A stretch of 13,757 nucleotides of DNA, taken from assembly GCA_946480605.1 (NCBI GenBank), contig CAMLKW010000112.1:1-13757 (forward strand), read 5' to 3'. The position numbers and the translations under genes were made by a program. Shown here in pieces: positions 7,083 to 13,757 of the stretch. The notes below the pieces were generated by a model, which was not told where the DNA came from, searched no databases, and worked only from the letters and a program-made list of their open reading frames with translations. This DNA comes from an uncultured Roseateles sp. GTDB taxonomy: Bacteria; Pseudomonadota; Gammaproteobacteria; Burkholderiales; Burkholderiaceae. Positions within the stretch are counted from its first letter, which is position 1. Each line of letters starts with the position of its first letter.

Positions 7083-7874
7083 ATGGCCGACATCCTGAAC
7101 CGCATCGTCGAAGTCAAGTGGGAAGAGATCGCCGCAGCAAAAGCCAAGCGCTCGCTGGCCTCGCAACGCGAGGAGGCCGAAGGCCGCAAGGGTGAGCAGC
7201 GCGGCTTCGAGCGCGCGCTGCGCGCCAAGATCGCCGCGGGCCAGGCCGGCGTCATCGCCGAGATCAAGAAGGCCAGCCCCAGCAAGGGCGTGCTGCGCGC
7301 GGACTTCCAGCCCGCCGCCATCGCCGAGAGCTACGCCCGCCACGGCGCCGCCTGCCTCAGCGTGCTGACGGACGAGCGCTTCTTCCAGGGCGGCGTGTCC
7401 TATCTGCAGGCGGCCCGCGCCGCCTGCGAGTTGCCGGTGATCCGCAAGGACTTCATCGTCGACGACTACCAGGTCATGGAAGCCGGCGCGATGGGCGCCG
7501 ACTGCATCCTGCTGATCGCCGCCTGCCTGGCCGACTCGCAGATGGCCGACCTCGAAGCCGCCGCCCACGCCATCGGCCTGGACGTGCTGGTGGAAGTGCA
7601 CGACGGCGACGAGCTGGACCGCGCGCTGGCGCTGAAGACGCCGCTGGTGGGCATCAACAACCGCAACCTGCGCACCTTCGACGTGACGCTGGACACCACG
7701 CTGGACCTGCTGCCGCGCGTGCCGGCCGACCGGCTGCTGGTGACCGAGAGCGGCATCCTGGGCCTGGCCGACGTGAAGCGCATGCGCGACGCCAACGTCC
7801 ACGCCTTCCTCGTCGGCGAGGCCTTCATGCGTGCGCCGGACCCGGGTGCCGCGCTGGCACACTTGTTCGGATGA
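7083..7874 (+). CDS. trpC: Indole-3-glycerol phosphate synthase
   Basis: A 263-residue TIM-barrel enzyme that decarboxylates and closes carboxyphenylamino-deoxyribulose phosphate to indole-3-glycerol phosphate. Catalytic residues are visible: Glu60 and Lys62 in [12 protein letters not shown], Lys122 in [10 protein letters not shown], Glu171 in [10 protein letters not shown], Asn192 in [10 protein letters not shown], and Ser223 in TESGI, followed by the phosphate-binding VGEAFMR. It is single-function, with no TrpF fusion, so the phosphoribosylanthranilate isomerase must lie elsewhere. The ATG at 7083 has AGAAG upstream. The frame is open further 5' through the preceding gene, but family homology begins at this ATG. 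The stop overlaps the ung start (ATGA). Confidence 0.98.
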   Translation: MADILNRIVEVKWEEIAAAKAKRSLASQREEAEGRKGEQRGFERALRAKIAAGQAGVIAEIKKASPSKGVLRADFQPAAIAESYARHGAACLSVLTDERFFQGGVSYLQAARAACELPVIRKDFIVDDYQVMEAGAMGADCILLIAACLADSQMADLEAAAHAIGLDVLVEVHDGDELDRALALKTPLVGINNRNLRTFDVTLDTTLDLLPRVPADRLLVTESGILGLADVKRMRDANVHAFLVGEAFMRAPDPGAALAHLFG

Positions 7875-8557
7875 AGCTGCCGCTGCAACTGCCCGACACC
7901 GACTGGCGCCCCGTCGTCGAAGCCTGGGCCGCGTCGCCCGTGGGCCAGAAGCTGCTGGCCTACCTGGCCGAGCGCGATGCCGCCGGCGCCACGATTTACC
8001 CGCCGGAGCCACTGCGCGCACTGACGCTGACGCCGCTGGCCAGCACCCGCGTCGTCATCCTGGGCCAGGACCCGTACCACGGCCCCGGCCAGGCCGAGGG
8101 CCTCTCCTTCAGCGTGCCCGAAGGCGTACCCTTCCCGCCCAGCCTGCGCAACATCTTCAAGGAGATCCAGCGCGACCTCGGCAAGCCCTTCCCGCCCACC
8201 GGCAGCCTGGTGCGCTGGGCCGAGGGCGGCACGCTGCTGCTGAACGCCGTGCTGACGGTCGAAAACGGCCAGGCCGCCAGCCACGCCAACCGCGGCTGGG
8301 AACAACTCACCGACGCGCTGATCAAGGCCGCCGCGCAGGACGCCGCGCCCAAGGTTTTCATGCTGTGGGGCAGCTACGCGCAGGCCAAGGCGCCGCTGAT
8401 CGAGGCCGCCGGCCAGGATCACCTGGTGCTGAAGGCCAACCACCCCTCGCCGCTGTCGGCGCTGAAGCCGCCGCGGCCCTTCATCGGCTGCGGGCACTTC
8501 TCGACGGCCAAGGCCTGGCTGGAGGAGCGCGGCCGGGGCGCGCCGCGCAAGGCCTGA
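7871..8557 (+). CDS. ung: Uracil-DNA glycosylase (family 1)
   Basis: A 228-residue DNA repair enzyme that removes uracil from DNA made by dUTP incorporation or cytosine deamination. Family 1 marks are complete: the water-activating Asp67 in [19 protein letters not shown] (65-83), the uracil-specificity motif [10 protein letters not shown] (122-131), and the DNA-intercalation loop HPSPLS (191-196) with catalytic His191. Length is normal. It begins within the trpC stop (ATGA), so it is the last gene of the trp transcript, with no internal spacing for its own promoter. No convincing terminator follows it. Confidence 0.97.
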   Translation: MKLPLQLPDTDWRPVVEAWAASPVGQKLLAYLAERDAAGATIYPPEPLRALTLTPLASTRVVILGQDPYHGPGQAEGLSFSVPEGVPFPPSLRNIFKEIQRDLGKPFPPTGSLVRWAEGGTLLLNAVLTVENGQAASHANRGWEQLTDALIKAAAQDAAPKVFMLWGSYAQAKAPLIEAAGQDHLVLKANHPSPLSALKPPRPFIGCGHFSTAKAWLEERGRGAPRKA

Positions 8558-8683
8558 AACGGCACGATTGTTCCGCCAGCAGCAACTCGCCGTTCTATCC
8601 GGCCGGCTTACTCATTCAGGTCCAAGTTTCTAAAGTGACGATCCATAGACCCACCCGCCAAGGTGGCACCCAGGAGAGTCACG
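8558..8683. other. Intergenic spacer after ung
   Basis: A 126-bp stretch less GC-rich than its surroundings. It holds a wide dyad (AACGGC 8558-8563 with GCCGTT 8589-8594) without a T-run, so not a clear terminator. A TCTAAA at 8629-8634 could be a -10 for the small gene that follows, but no good -35 stands at the right distance. AGGAGAG just before 8684 is the next gene's ribosome binding site. Confidence 0.35.
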
Positions 8684-8839
8684 ATGAACACCCGTTCCCT
8701 ATTCACGCTGATCACCGCCGCGACGGCCGTCACGGCGTTGGCGGCGGGCCTGATGCTGGCGATCAATGCGCCGGCACCCGCCAGCGAAGATTTCGGCCAA
8801 CCACAGCTGACGGCCAGCGCCGCGCCCGAGGAAGCCTGA
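8684..8839 (+). CDS. Small membrane or secreted peptide, 51 aa
   Basis: A 51-codon gene with a strong AGGAGAG ribosome binding site 6 bp before its ATG. The product starts MNTRSLF and has one hydrophobic segment (about 6-28, mostly Ala, Leu, Thr and Val), followed by a short acidic tail containing APASEDFGQPQL and ending in EEA. It could be a small single-pass inner-membrane protein, or a secreted peptide cleaved near ...NAPAPAS. There is no Cys for lipidation. It matches no family I recognise. It is preceded by a spacer that may carry its own promoter, and its stop is 4 bp from the convergent LysR gene. The ribosome binding site and the hydrophobic-then-polar pattern argue that it is real. 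Confidence 0.65.
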   Translation: MNTRSLFTLITAATAVTALAAGLMLAINAPAPASEDFGQPQLTASAAPEEA

Positions 8840-8846
8840 GCGCTCA
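8837..8846. repeat. 10-bp palindrome joining two convergent stop codons
   Basis: TGAGCGCTCA is a perfect palindrome whose two ends are the stop codons of the 51-residue gene (plus strand) and the LysR gene (minus strand). A second AGCGC at 8851-8855 can also pair with GCGCT at 8840-8844. No T-run follows on either strand, so any terminator role is uncertain. Confidence 0.4.
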
Positions 8847-9779
8847 GCTCAGCGCACAGCGCACTTTGAGGCCTGCCGTGCTCTGGCTGCCCAGCAGCTC
8901 CACCACCCAGTCCACGAACACCCGCAGCTTGCTGCTGAGGTGGCGGTTGGGCGGGTAGACGACATAGACCGGGATCGGATCCACCGTCCAGTCCTCCAGC
9001 ACCCGCACCAGGCCGCCGCTCTTCAGCAGCGGCGCGGCCATGAAGCAGGTGATCTGCACGGCCCCCAGGTGGGCCAGCCCCGCGTTCAGATAGGCATTGG
9101 CGTCGTTGACCGCGATGACGTGGTTGCCCACTACCTCCACCACCTCGTCACCGCGCTTGAAGGTGTCCGACATGACCTTGCCCGAGCGCGCCGAGAAGTA
9201 GCCCACCATGCGGTGCGGCGGCTGCGTCAGCTCCAGCGGATGGGCAGGCGTGCCGTGGCGGCGCAGGTACTCGGGCGTCGCGCAGGTCACGAAATGGAAT
9301 TCGCCGATGCGCCGCGCCACCAGGCTCTGGTCGGTCAGCTCGCCGCCGCGGATCACGCAGTCGATGTTGTCGCTGATCAGGTCCACCGTGCGGTCGCTGA
9401 CGCCCAGCTCGATCTGGATGTCGGGGTACTTCGCGTAGAAGTCCGGCAGGTGCGGAATGATCATCTCGCGCCCCACCACGCCCGGCACGTCGATGCGGAT
9501 GCGCCCACGCGGCGTCATGCGCGCCTGGTTCATGCTGCCTTCCAGCTCGTCCAGGTCGCCCAGCAGCCGCGTCGCGCGCTCGTAGTAGGCCGCGCCATCG
9601 GGCGTCACCGTCACGCGCCGTGTCGTGCGGTTCAGCAGCTTGGTGCGCAGATGGGTTTCCAGCGTCTGGATCAGGCGCGTGACCGTGGCCTTGGGCAGGT
9701 CCAGCGAGTCGGCGGCCTTGGTGAAGGTGCCGGCCTCGACGACCCGGACATAGGCTTGCATGGCTTGGAGTCGGTCCAT
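8844..9779 (-). CDS. LysR-family transcriptional regulator of the efflux locus
   Basis: A 311-residue LTTR. The N-terminal winged helix-turn-helix (about 1-60) reads MDRLQAMQAYVRVVEAGTFT, then AADSLDLPKATVTRLIQTLE, then LLNRTTRRVTVTPDG, a linker helix follows to about 88, and a periplasmic-binding-protein-like effector domain runs from RGRIRIDVPG (91) to the end. It is transcribed away from the hydrolase-adaptor-pump operon, the standard arrangement for an LTTR controlling its neighbour. By position it corresponds to CeoR or BpeT of the Burkholderia CeoAB and BpeEF efflux systems, but that is synteny, not proof; the effector is unknown. No clear ribosome binding site precedes the ATG at 9779. 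A dyad 34-61 bp upstream is a candidate operator. Confidence 0.93.
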   Translation of the reverse strand: MDRLQAMQAYVRVVEAGTFTKAADSLDLPKATVTRLIQTLETHLRTKLLNRTTRRVTVTPDGAAYYERATRLLGDLDELEGSMNQARMTPRGRIRIDVPGVVGREMIIPHLPDFYAKYPDIQIELGVSDRTVDLISDNIDCVIRGGELTDQSLVARRIGEFHFVTCATPEYLRRHGTPAHPLELTQPPHRMVGYFSARSGKVMSDTFKRGDEVVEVVGNHVIAVNDANAYLNAGLAHLGAVQITCFMAAPLLKSGGLVRVLEDWTVDPIPVYVVYPPNRHLSSKLRVFVDWVVELLGSQSTAGLKVRCALS

Positions 9780-9813
9780 GGGCGGTGGCGATGCTTTGAG
9801 GGGTTGGGCGAGT

Positions 9814-9840
9814 TCATTGTTCCACGCAAGGGAAAAGTGA
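9814..9840. promoter_or_regulatory. Candidate LysR operator (inverted repeat)
   Basis: TCATTGTTCC (9814-9823), a 7-bp spacer, then GGAAAAGTGA (9831-9840) form an inverted repeat matching at 8 of 10 positions per arm. The T-N-A pattern and dyad fit LTTR recognition sites. It lies 34 bp from the LysR start and 52 bp from the hydrolase start, so one dimer or tetramer could control both directions. No database motif search was possible. Confidence 0.6.
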
Positions 9841-9892
9841 GTCGCTTTCAGGGCCGTTTATCAGCAGTCCATCAATCTCTATCTTTCAGGCC

Positions 9893-10693
9893 ATGGACAA
9901 GATGGCCTCATCGACTTTGCGCCTCGGACCCGCGCCGGGGCTGAATGCCTGCTTCTACGCCGCCCAGCGCCCGCTGGACGGCGGCGACCGCGCACTGCTG
10001 CTGTTCCTGCATGCCGGCACCTTCACCGCCGGTTCGTGCGAAGCCGCCGCGGCGCGCTGCGAGATGCTGGCACAGGCCGGCGCCGACGTCGTCGCGCTGG
10101 ACTACCCGCTGGCGCCCGAGCACCCCTTCCCGGCCAGTCTGGTCGCGGCCTTCGAGGCGCTGCAGGCGCTCGCCGCCAAGCCGGCCAAGCTGACCGGCAG
10201 CGCGCGCACGGCGCTGTTCGTAGCCGGCGAGGAGGCCGGCGGCAACATCGCCGCGGCGCTGGCGCTGATGGCGCGCGACCAGCGCGCCCCGGCTCTGGCC
10301 GGCCAGCTGCTGATCTCGCCCATGATGGACCCGCAGTTGGGCAGCGCGTCCATGCGCGACGGCGAATGCGGCGGCAGCGAGTGCATCTACGCCAAGGGCT
10401 GGCAGGCCTACCTGGGCGACACCGCCCGCGCCGACCACCCCTATGCCGCGCCTCTGAACGCCACGCGCCTGGCGGGTCTGGCGCCGGCGCTGGTGCTCAG
10501 CGTGGCCGGTCATCCGCTGAACGACGAGTCGCGCCGCTACGCCGCCACGCTGCGCCAGCACGGCGGCGAGGCCCGGGACCTGACGCTGCCCGCCGTCGCG
10601 CCCGACCATGCACTGGACCCCATCCACGAATTCCTGCGCGACGCGGCCCGCCGCGCGCTGAACCTTCCTGCTGAAACCCTCGGAGCGAACTAG
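9893..10693 (+). CDS. Alpha/beta-hydrolase-fold protein, LlpE-like, catalytic residues replaced
   Basis: A 266-residue protein with the layout of the hormone-sensitive-lipase (family IV) esterases: LHAGTF (39-44) at the oxyanion HGG position, DYPLAPEHPFPA (70-81), the nucleophile elbow at 110-118, and a C-terminal His239 in PDHALD. The elbow reads VAGEEAGGN, so Glu114 stands where family members have Ser (GDSAGG). The acid position reads GHPLNDE, with His207 in place of the Asp of DPLRDE. Two of three triad residues are therefore lost and normal esterase activity is unlikely. It is the first gene of the efflux operon, 2 bp before the adaptor. Burkholderia llpE (lipase-like) holds the same position before ceoAB or bpeEF. 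ATG at 9893 is used; ATG at 9902 is possible. Confidence 0.88.
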   Translation: MDKMASSTLRLGPAPGLNACFYAAQRPLDGGDRALLLFLHAGTFTAGSCEAAAARCEMLAQAGADVVALDYPLAPEHPFPASLVAAFEALQALAAKPAKLTGSARTALFVAGEEAGGNIAAALALMARDQRAPALAGQLLISPMMDPQLGSASMRDGECGGSECIYAKGWQAYLGDTARADHPYAAPLNATRLAGLAPALVLSVAGHPLNDESRRYAATLRQHGGEARDLTLPAVAPDHALDPIHEFLRDAARRALNLPAETLGAN

Positions 10694-10695
10694 AA

Positions 10696-11916
10696 ATGCA
10701 GTCCACCACCCCTCGTCTCAACCGTCGCACCGGCCTGATCGCCGCTGCCGCCGCCCTCGTCGCGCTGGGCGCCATCGGCGTTGCCCAGTTCGGCAGCGGC
10801 CCCGCCCAGGCCAACTCCGGCCCCGCCGCGCCACCGGCCACGCCGGTGTCCGTCGCCCAGGTCGTCAGCCAGGACGTCGCCGCCTGGAACGAGTTCTCCG
10901 GCCGCCTGGAGGCCGTGGACCGCGTTGACGTGCGGGCCCGCGTGTCGGGCGCCGTGCAGGCCGTGCACTTCCGCGAGGGCAGCCTCGTGAAGGCGGGCGA
11001 CCTGCTCGTCACCATCGACCCCGCGCCCTACCAGGCCGAGGTGGCCCGCGCCGAGGCCCAGGTGGCCGCCGCCCAGGCCCGCATGGCCTACACGCAGAGC
11101 GAGGCCCAGCGCGCCAAGGCGCTGCTGGAGGAGCGCGCCGTGTCCCGCCGCGACTTCGACGAGCGCGACAACGCCGCCCGCGAGGGTGCCGCCAACCTGC
11201 GCGCCGCGCAAGCTGCGCTGCAGTCGGCCCAGCTCAACCTCGGCTACACGCAGGTGCGCGCGCCGGTGGCCGGCCGCGTTGGCAAGATCGAGGTGACCAC
11301 CGGCAACCTGGTCGCCGCCGGCGCCGGTGCGCCGGTGCTGACGACGTTGGTCTCCGTCAGCCCCATCTACGCCAGCTTCGACGCCGACGAGAAGATCGTC
11401 CGCGAGGCGCTGGCGGCGCTGCCTGATGGAGGCTCCAACCGCCGCGGCCTGGAGCGCATCCCCGTCGAGATGGCCTCCGGTGCCGACGGCACACAGACCG
11501 GCCGCCTGCAACTGGTGGACAACCAGGTCGATGCCCGGAGCGGCACGCTGCGCGTGCGCGCCGTGTTCGACAACAAGGACGGCCAGCTGATTCCGGGCCA
11601 GTTCGCCAAGCTGCGCATGGGCCAGGTCAAGAGCGAGCCCGCGCTGCTGGTGAACGAGCGCGCCGTCGGCACCGATCAGGACAAGCGTTATGTCATCGTC
11701 GTCGGCCAAGGCAATCAGGCCGAGTGGCGTGGCGTGACGCTGGGCGCCCACGTGAACGGCCTGCGTGTCGTGACCAGCGGGCTGAAGGGCGGCGAGCGCG
11801 TCGTCGTCGGCGGCGTGCAGCGCGTCAGACCCGGCTCGGTACTCGCCCCCAAGGATGTGGCCATGGACGCCAAGCCCGAGATCGCTGCGCAGCAAGCCGC
11901 CGCGAAGAACTCCTGA
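10696..11916 (+). CDS. RND efflux periplasmic adaptor subunit (CeoA/BpeE/MexE-like)
   Basis: A 406-residue membrane fusion protein that bridges the inner-membrane pump and an outer-membrane channel. A single hydrophobic segment (about 13-31) anchors it; there is no lipobox Cys, so it is not a lipoprotein like MexA. The first lipoyl half contains VRARVSGAVQAVHFREGSLVKAG (79-101), a long alpha-hairpin rich in Ala, Glu, Arg and Gln spans about 112-185, and the second lipoyl half starts at VRAPVAGRVGKIEV (187-200), followed by beta-barrel and membrane-proximal domains. GGAG at 10681-10684 precedes the ATG at a longer than ideal distance. It is co-transcribed with the hydrolase upstream and the pump 81 bp downstream. 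Homologues export chloramphenicol, trimethoprim and fluoroquinolones; the substrates here are unknown. Confidence 0.95.
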   Translation: MQSTTPRLNRRTGLIAAAAALVALGAIGVAQFGSGPAQANSGPAAPPATPVSVAQVVSQDVAAWNEFSGRLEAVDRVDVRARVSGAVQAVHFREGSLVKAGDLLVTIDPAPYQAEVARAEAQVAAAQARMAYTQSEAQRAKALLEERAVSRRDFDERDNAAREGAANLRAAQAALQSAQLNLGYTQVRAPVAGRVGKIEVTTGNLVAAGAGAPVLTTLVSVSPIYASFDADEKIVREALAALPDGGSNRRGLERIPVEMASGADGTQTGRLQLVDNQVDARSGTLRVRAVFDNKDGQLIPGQFAKLRMGQVKSEPALLVNERAVGTDQDKRYVIVVGQGNQAEWRGVTLGAHVNGLRVVTSGLKGGERVVVGGVQRVRPGSVLAPKDVAMDAKPEIAAQQAAAKNS

Positions 11917-11941
11917 TCTAGCCCACCCCCCTCAGCGCAAG

Positions 11942-11976
11942 CCCCGTCAGCGGGCCGGTTCAGCCGGCCTGCGGGG
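11942..11976 (+). other. Strong hairpin between adaptor and pump genes
   Basis: GCGGGCCGG (11950-11958) pairs with CCGGCCTGC (11964-11972) through nine pairs, one of them G-U, around the loop TTCAG. Flanking CCCC (11942-11945) and GGGG (11973-11976) can extend it past a 4-base bulge. There is no T-run, so it is not an intrinsic terminator. It could stabilise or process the mRNA, adjust pump expression relative to the adaptor, or be a REP-like spacer. The rest of the gap, 11917-11997, holds only the pump ribosome binding site. Confidence 0.55.
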
Positions 11977-11997
11977 GATGTGCTGCCTGGAGCCCCC

Positions 11998-13757
11998 ATG
12001 AATCTCTCCAAATTCTTCATCGACCGCCCCATCTTCGCGGGCGTGCTGTCGCTGCTGATCTTCATCGGCGGCCTGCTGTCGATACGCGCGCTGCCGATCT
12101 CGGAATACCCCGACGTCGTGCCGCCCTCGGTCGTCGTGCGCGCCCAGTACCCCGGCGCCAACCCCAAGGTGATCGCCGAGACGGTGGCCACGCCGCTGGA
12201 AGAGGCCATCAACGGCGTCGAGGACATGCTCTACATGAGCAGCCAGGCGACCACCGACGGCCTGATGACCTTGACCGTCAGCTTCAAGCTCGGCACCGAC
12301 CCCGACAAGGCCCAGCAGATGGTGCAGAACCGCGTCGCGCAGGCCGAGGCCCGGCTGCCCGAGGAGGTCAAGCGCCTGGGAATCACGACCGTCAAGAGCA
12401 GCCCCGACCTGACCATGGTCGTGCACCTGACGTCGCCCAACGGCCGCTACGACATGACCTACCTGCGCAACTACGCGGTGCTGAACGTGAAGGACCGCCT
12501 CGCGCGCATCCCGGGTGTGGGGCAGGTGCAGTTGTTCGGCTCGGGCGACTACTCCATGCGCATCTGGCTGGACCCGCAGAAGGTGGCCGAGCACGGCCTG
12601 TCCGCCAGCGACGTGGTGGCCGCCATCCGCGGCCAGAACGTGCAGGCCGCCGCCGGCGTGGTGGGCGCGTCGCCGGGCCTGCAGGGCATCGACCTGCAGC
12701 TGTCCGTCAACGCGCAGGGGCGGCTGCAGTCGGTCGAGGAGTTCGGCGACATCATCGTGAAGACCGGCTCGAATGGCGCCGTCACGCGACTGCGCGACCT
12801 GGGCCGACTGGAGCTGGGTGCCAGCGAATACGCGCTGCGCTCGCTGCTGGACAACAAGCCCGCCGTCGCGGTGCCGGTGTTCCAGGCCCCGGGCGGCAAT
12901 GCGCTGGACATCTCGGCCAACGTGCGCGCCACGATGGCCGAGCTGAAGGCCGCGATGCCCGAGGGCGTGGACTACACCATCGTCTACGACCCGACGCAGT
13001 TCGTCCGCGCGTCCATCGAATCGGTCATCCACACGCTGCTGGAGGCCGTGGCGCTGGTGGTGCTGGTCGTCATCCTGTTCCTGCAGACCTGGCGCGCGTC
13101 CATCATCCCGCTGCTGGCCGTGCCGGTGTCCATCATCGGCACCTTCGCGGTGATGCAGGCTTTTGGCTTCTCCATCAACGCGCTGAGCCTGTTCGGCCTG
13201 GTGCTGGCCATCGGCATCGTCGTGGACGACGCCATCGTGGTGGTCGAGAACGTGGAGCGCAACATCGCCAACGGGCTGAGTCCGCGCGACGCGACCTACC
13301 AGGCCATGCGTGAAGTCTCCGGCCCCATCATCGCGATCGCGCTGGTGCTGGTGGCCGTGTTCGTGCCGCTGGCCTTCATCACCGGCCTGACGGGCCAGTT
13401 CTACAAGCAGTTCGCGCTGACCATCGCGATCTCCACCGTCATCTCCGCGATCAATTCGCTGACGCTGTCGCCCGCGCTGGCCGCGATGCTGCTGAAGGAC
13501 CACCACGCGCCCAAGGACGCGCTGACGCGTGCCATGGACAAGGTGCTGGGCCGCTTCTTCGCCGGCTTCAACAAGCTGTTCTCGCGCGGCTCCGAGAAGT
13601 ACGGCGGCGGCGTGAAGACGCTGATGTCGCGCAAGGCGCTGATGATGGTCATCTACCTCGCGCTGGTGGCCGCCACGATGGGGCTGTTCAAGGCCGTGCC
13701 CGGCGGCTTCGTGCCCGCGCAGGACAAGCAGTACCTGATCGGCTTCGCGCAGCTGCC
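11998..13757 (+). CDS. RND efflux inner-membrane pump, MexF/BpeF/CeoB-like (N-terminal part)
   Basis: The first 586 residues of an HAE1-type RND drug/proton antiporter of about 1,050 residues; it runs off the right edge. It starts MNLSKFFIDRPIFAGVLS, the first transmembrane helix. Porter-domain repeats follow, and then TM2 onward at about 343, with PTQFVRASIESVI just before it as in MexF/OqxB-like pumps. TM4 carries the paired Asp410 and Asp411 in GIVVDDAIVVVENVER, the proton-relay residues. A cytoplasmic linker occurs at about 500-545 and the next helix at 547-563. GGAG at 11989-11992, five bases before the ATG, is a good ribosome binding site. An outer-membrane factor gene would be expected just beyond the window. 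Confidence 0.96.
   Translation, partial: MNLSKFFIDRPIFAGVLSLLIFIGGLLSIRALPISEYPDVVPPSVVVRAQYPGANPKVIAETVATPLEEAINGVEDMLYMSSQATTDGLMTLTVSFKLGTDPDKAQQMVQNRVAQAEARLPEEVKRLGITTVKSSPDLTMVVHLTSPNGRYDMTYLRNYAVLNVKDRLARIPGVGQVQLFGSGDYSMRIWLDPQKVAEHGLSASDVVAAIRGQNVQAAAGVVGASPGLQGIDLQLSVNAQGRLQSVEEFGDIIVKTGSNGAVTRLRDLGRLELGASEYALRSLLDNKPAVAVPVFQAPGGNALDISANVRATMAELKAAMPEGVDYTIVYDPTQFVRASIESVIHTLLEAVALVVLVVILFLQTWRASIIPLLAVPVSIIGTFAVMQAFGFSINALSLFGLVLAIGIVVDDAIVVVENVERNIANGLSPRDATYQAMREVSGPIIAIALVLVAVFVPLAFITGLTGQFYKQFALTIAISTVISAINSLTLSPALAAMLLKDHHAPKDALTRAMDKVLGRFFAGFNKLFSRGSEKYGGGVKTLMSRKALMMVIYLALVAATMGLFKAVPGGFVPAQDKQYLIGFAQL

Noticed and set aside
8606..8634. Promoter for the 51-residue gene (TCTAAA as -10)
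   Set aside because: The best -35 match is 3 of 6 with a 16-bp spacer, too weak to list as a promoter.
10690..11895. Minus-strand ORF of 401 codons
   Set aside because: It is an exact shadow of the RND adaptor gene, and its composition is typical of a reversed GC-rich gene.
11947..13506. Minus-strand ORF of 519 codons
   Set aside because: It is antisense to the RND pump, with low-complexity His/Asp/Gln/Arg composition and no domain. The plus frame has full RND features.

Overview
This is a GC-rich window from a member of the order Burkholderiales (beta-proteobacteria), probably near Roseateles, Rubrivivax or Leptothrix. The evidence is base composition, a trpE-trpG-trpD-trpC cluster next to gph, and a LysR / lipase-like / RND efflux locus of the Burkholderia CeoAB-OpcM and BpeEF-OprC type. 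Genus placement is inference. No insertion sequence, tRNA, rRNA, CRISPR array or clear sign of recent transfer was seen. No gene-free stretch exceeds 300 bp.

Left flank (1-2066): the 3' end of an AlaC-like aminotransferase; a convergent UPF0303 / HbpS-like haem-degrading-domain protein; gph (phosphoglycolate phosphatase); and a secreted chalcone-isomerase-like protein that overlaps gph tail to tail by 23 bp.

Tryptophan region (2067-8557): the 273-bp gap before trpE holds an attenuator that the supplied gene calls do not show. A 26-residue leader peptide (2161-2241) has three Trp codons in six residues. It is followed by three mutually exclusive hairpins: pause (2209-2230), antiterminator (2225-2258) and terminator (2250-2270). 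Downstream is a tightly packed operon: trpE (GTG start), trpG, ltaE (threonine aldolase), trpD, a 169-residue two-TM protein of unknown function, trpC and ung. Four of the junctions overlap or are spaced by no more than 2 bp. trpG and ltaE are separated by 73 bp, which contain a C/G palindrome and a 26-codon ORF coupled at both ends. trpF, trpB and trpA are not in this window. TrpE and TrpG make anthranilate, TrpD adds the phosphoribosyl group, and TrpC closes the indole ring.

Spacer (8558-8843): a short intergenic stretch and a 51-residue membrane or secreted peptide with a strong ribosome binding site.

Efflux locus (8844-13757): a LysR regulator faces an operon of an alpha/beta-hydrolase-fold protein, an RND periplasmic adaptor and an RND inner-membrane pump that runs off the right edge. 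The divergent 113-bp gap contains a good 10-7-10 inverted repeat, a candidate LysR operator. The hydrolase has the layout of the hormone-sensitive-lipase family, but Glu replaces the nucleophile Ser and His replaces the acid Asp, so it is probably not a normal esterase.

The most notable items are the trp attenuator, the pseudoenzyme-like LlpE homologue in the efflux operon, and the non-trp genes inside the trp operon.
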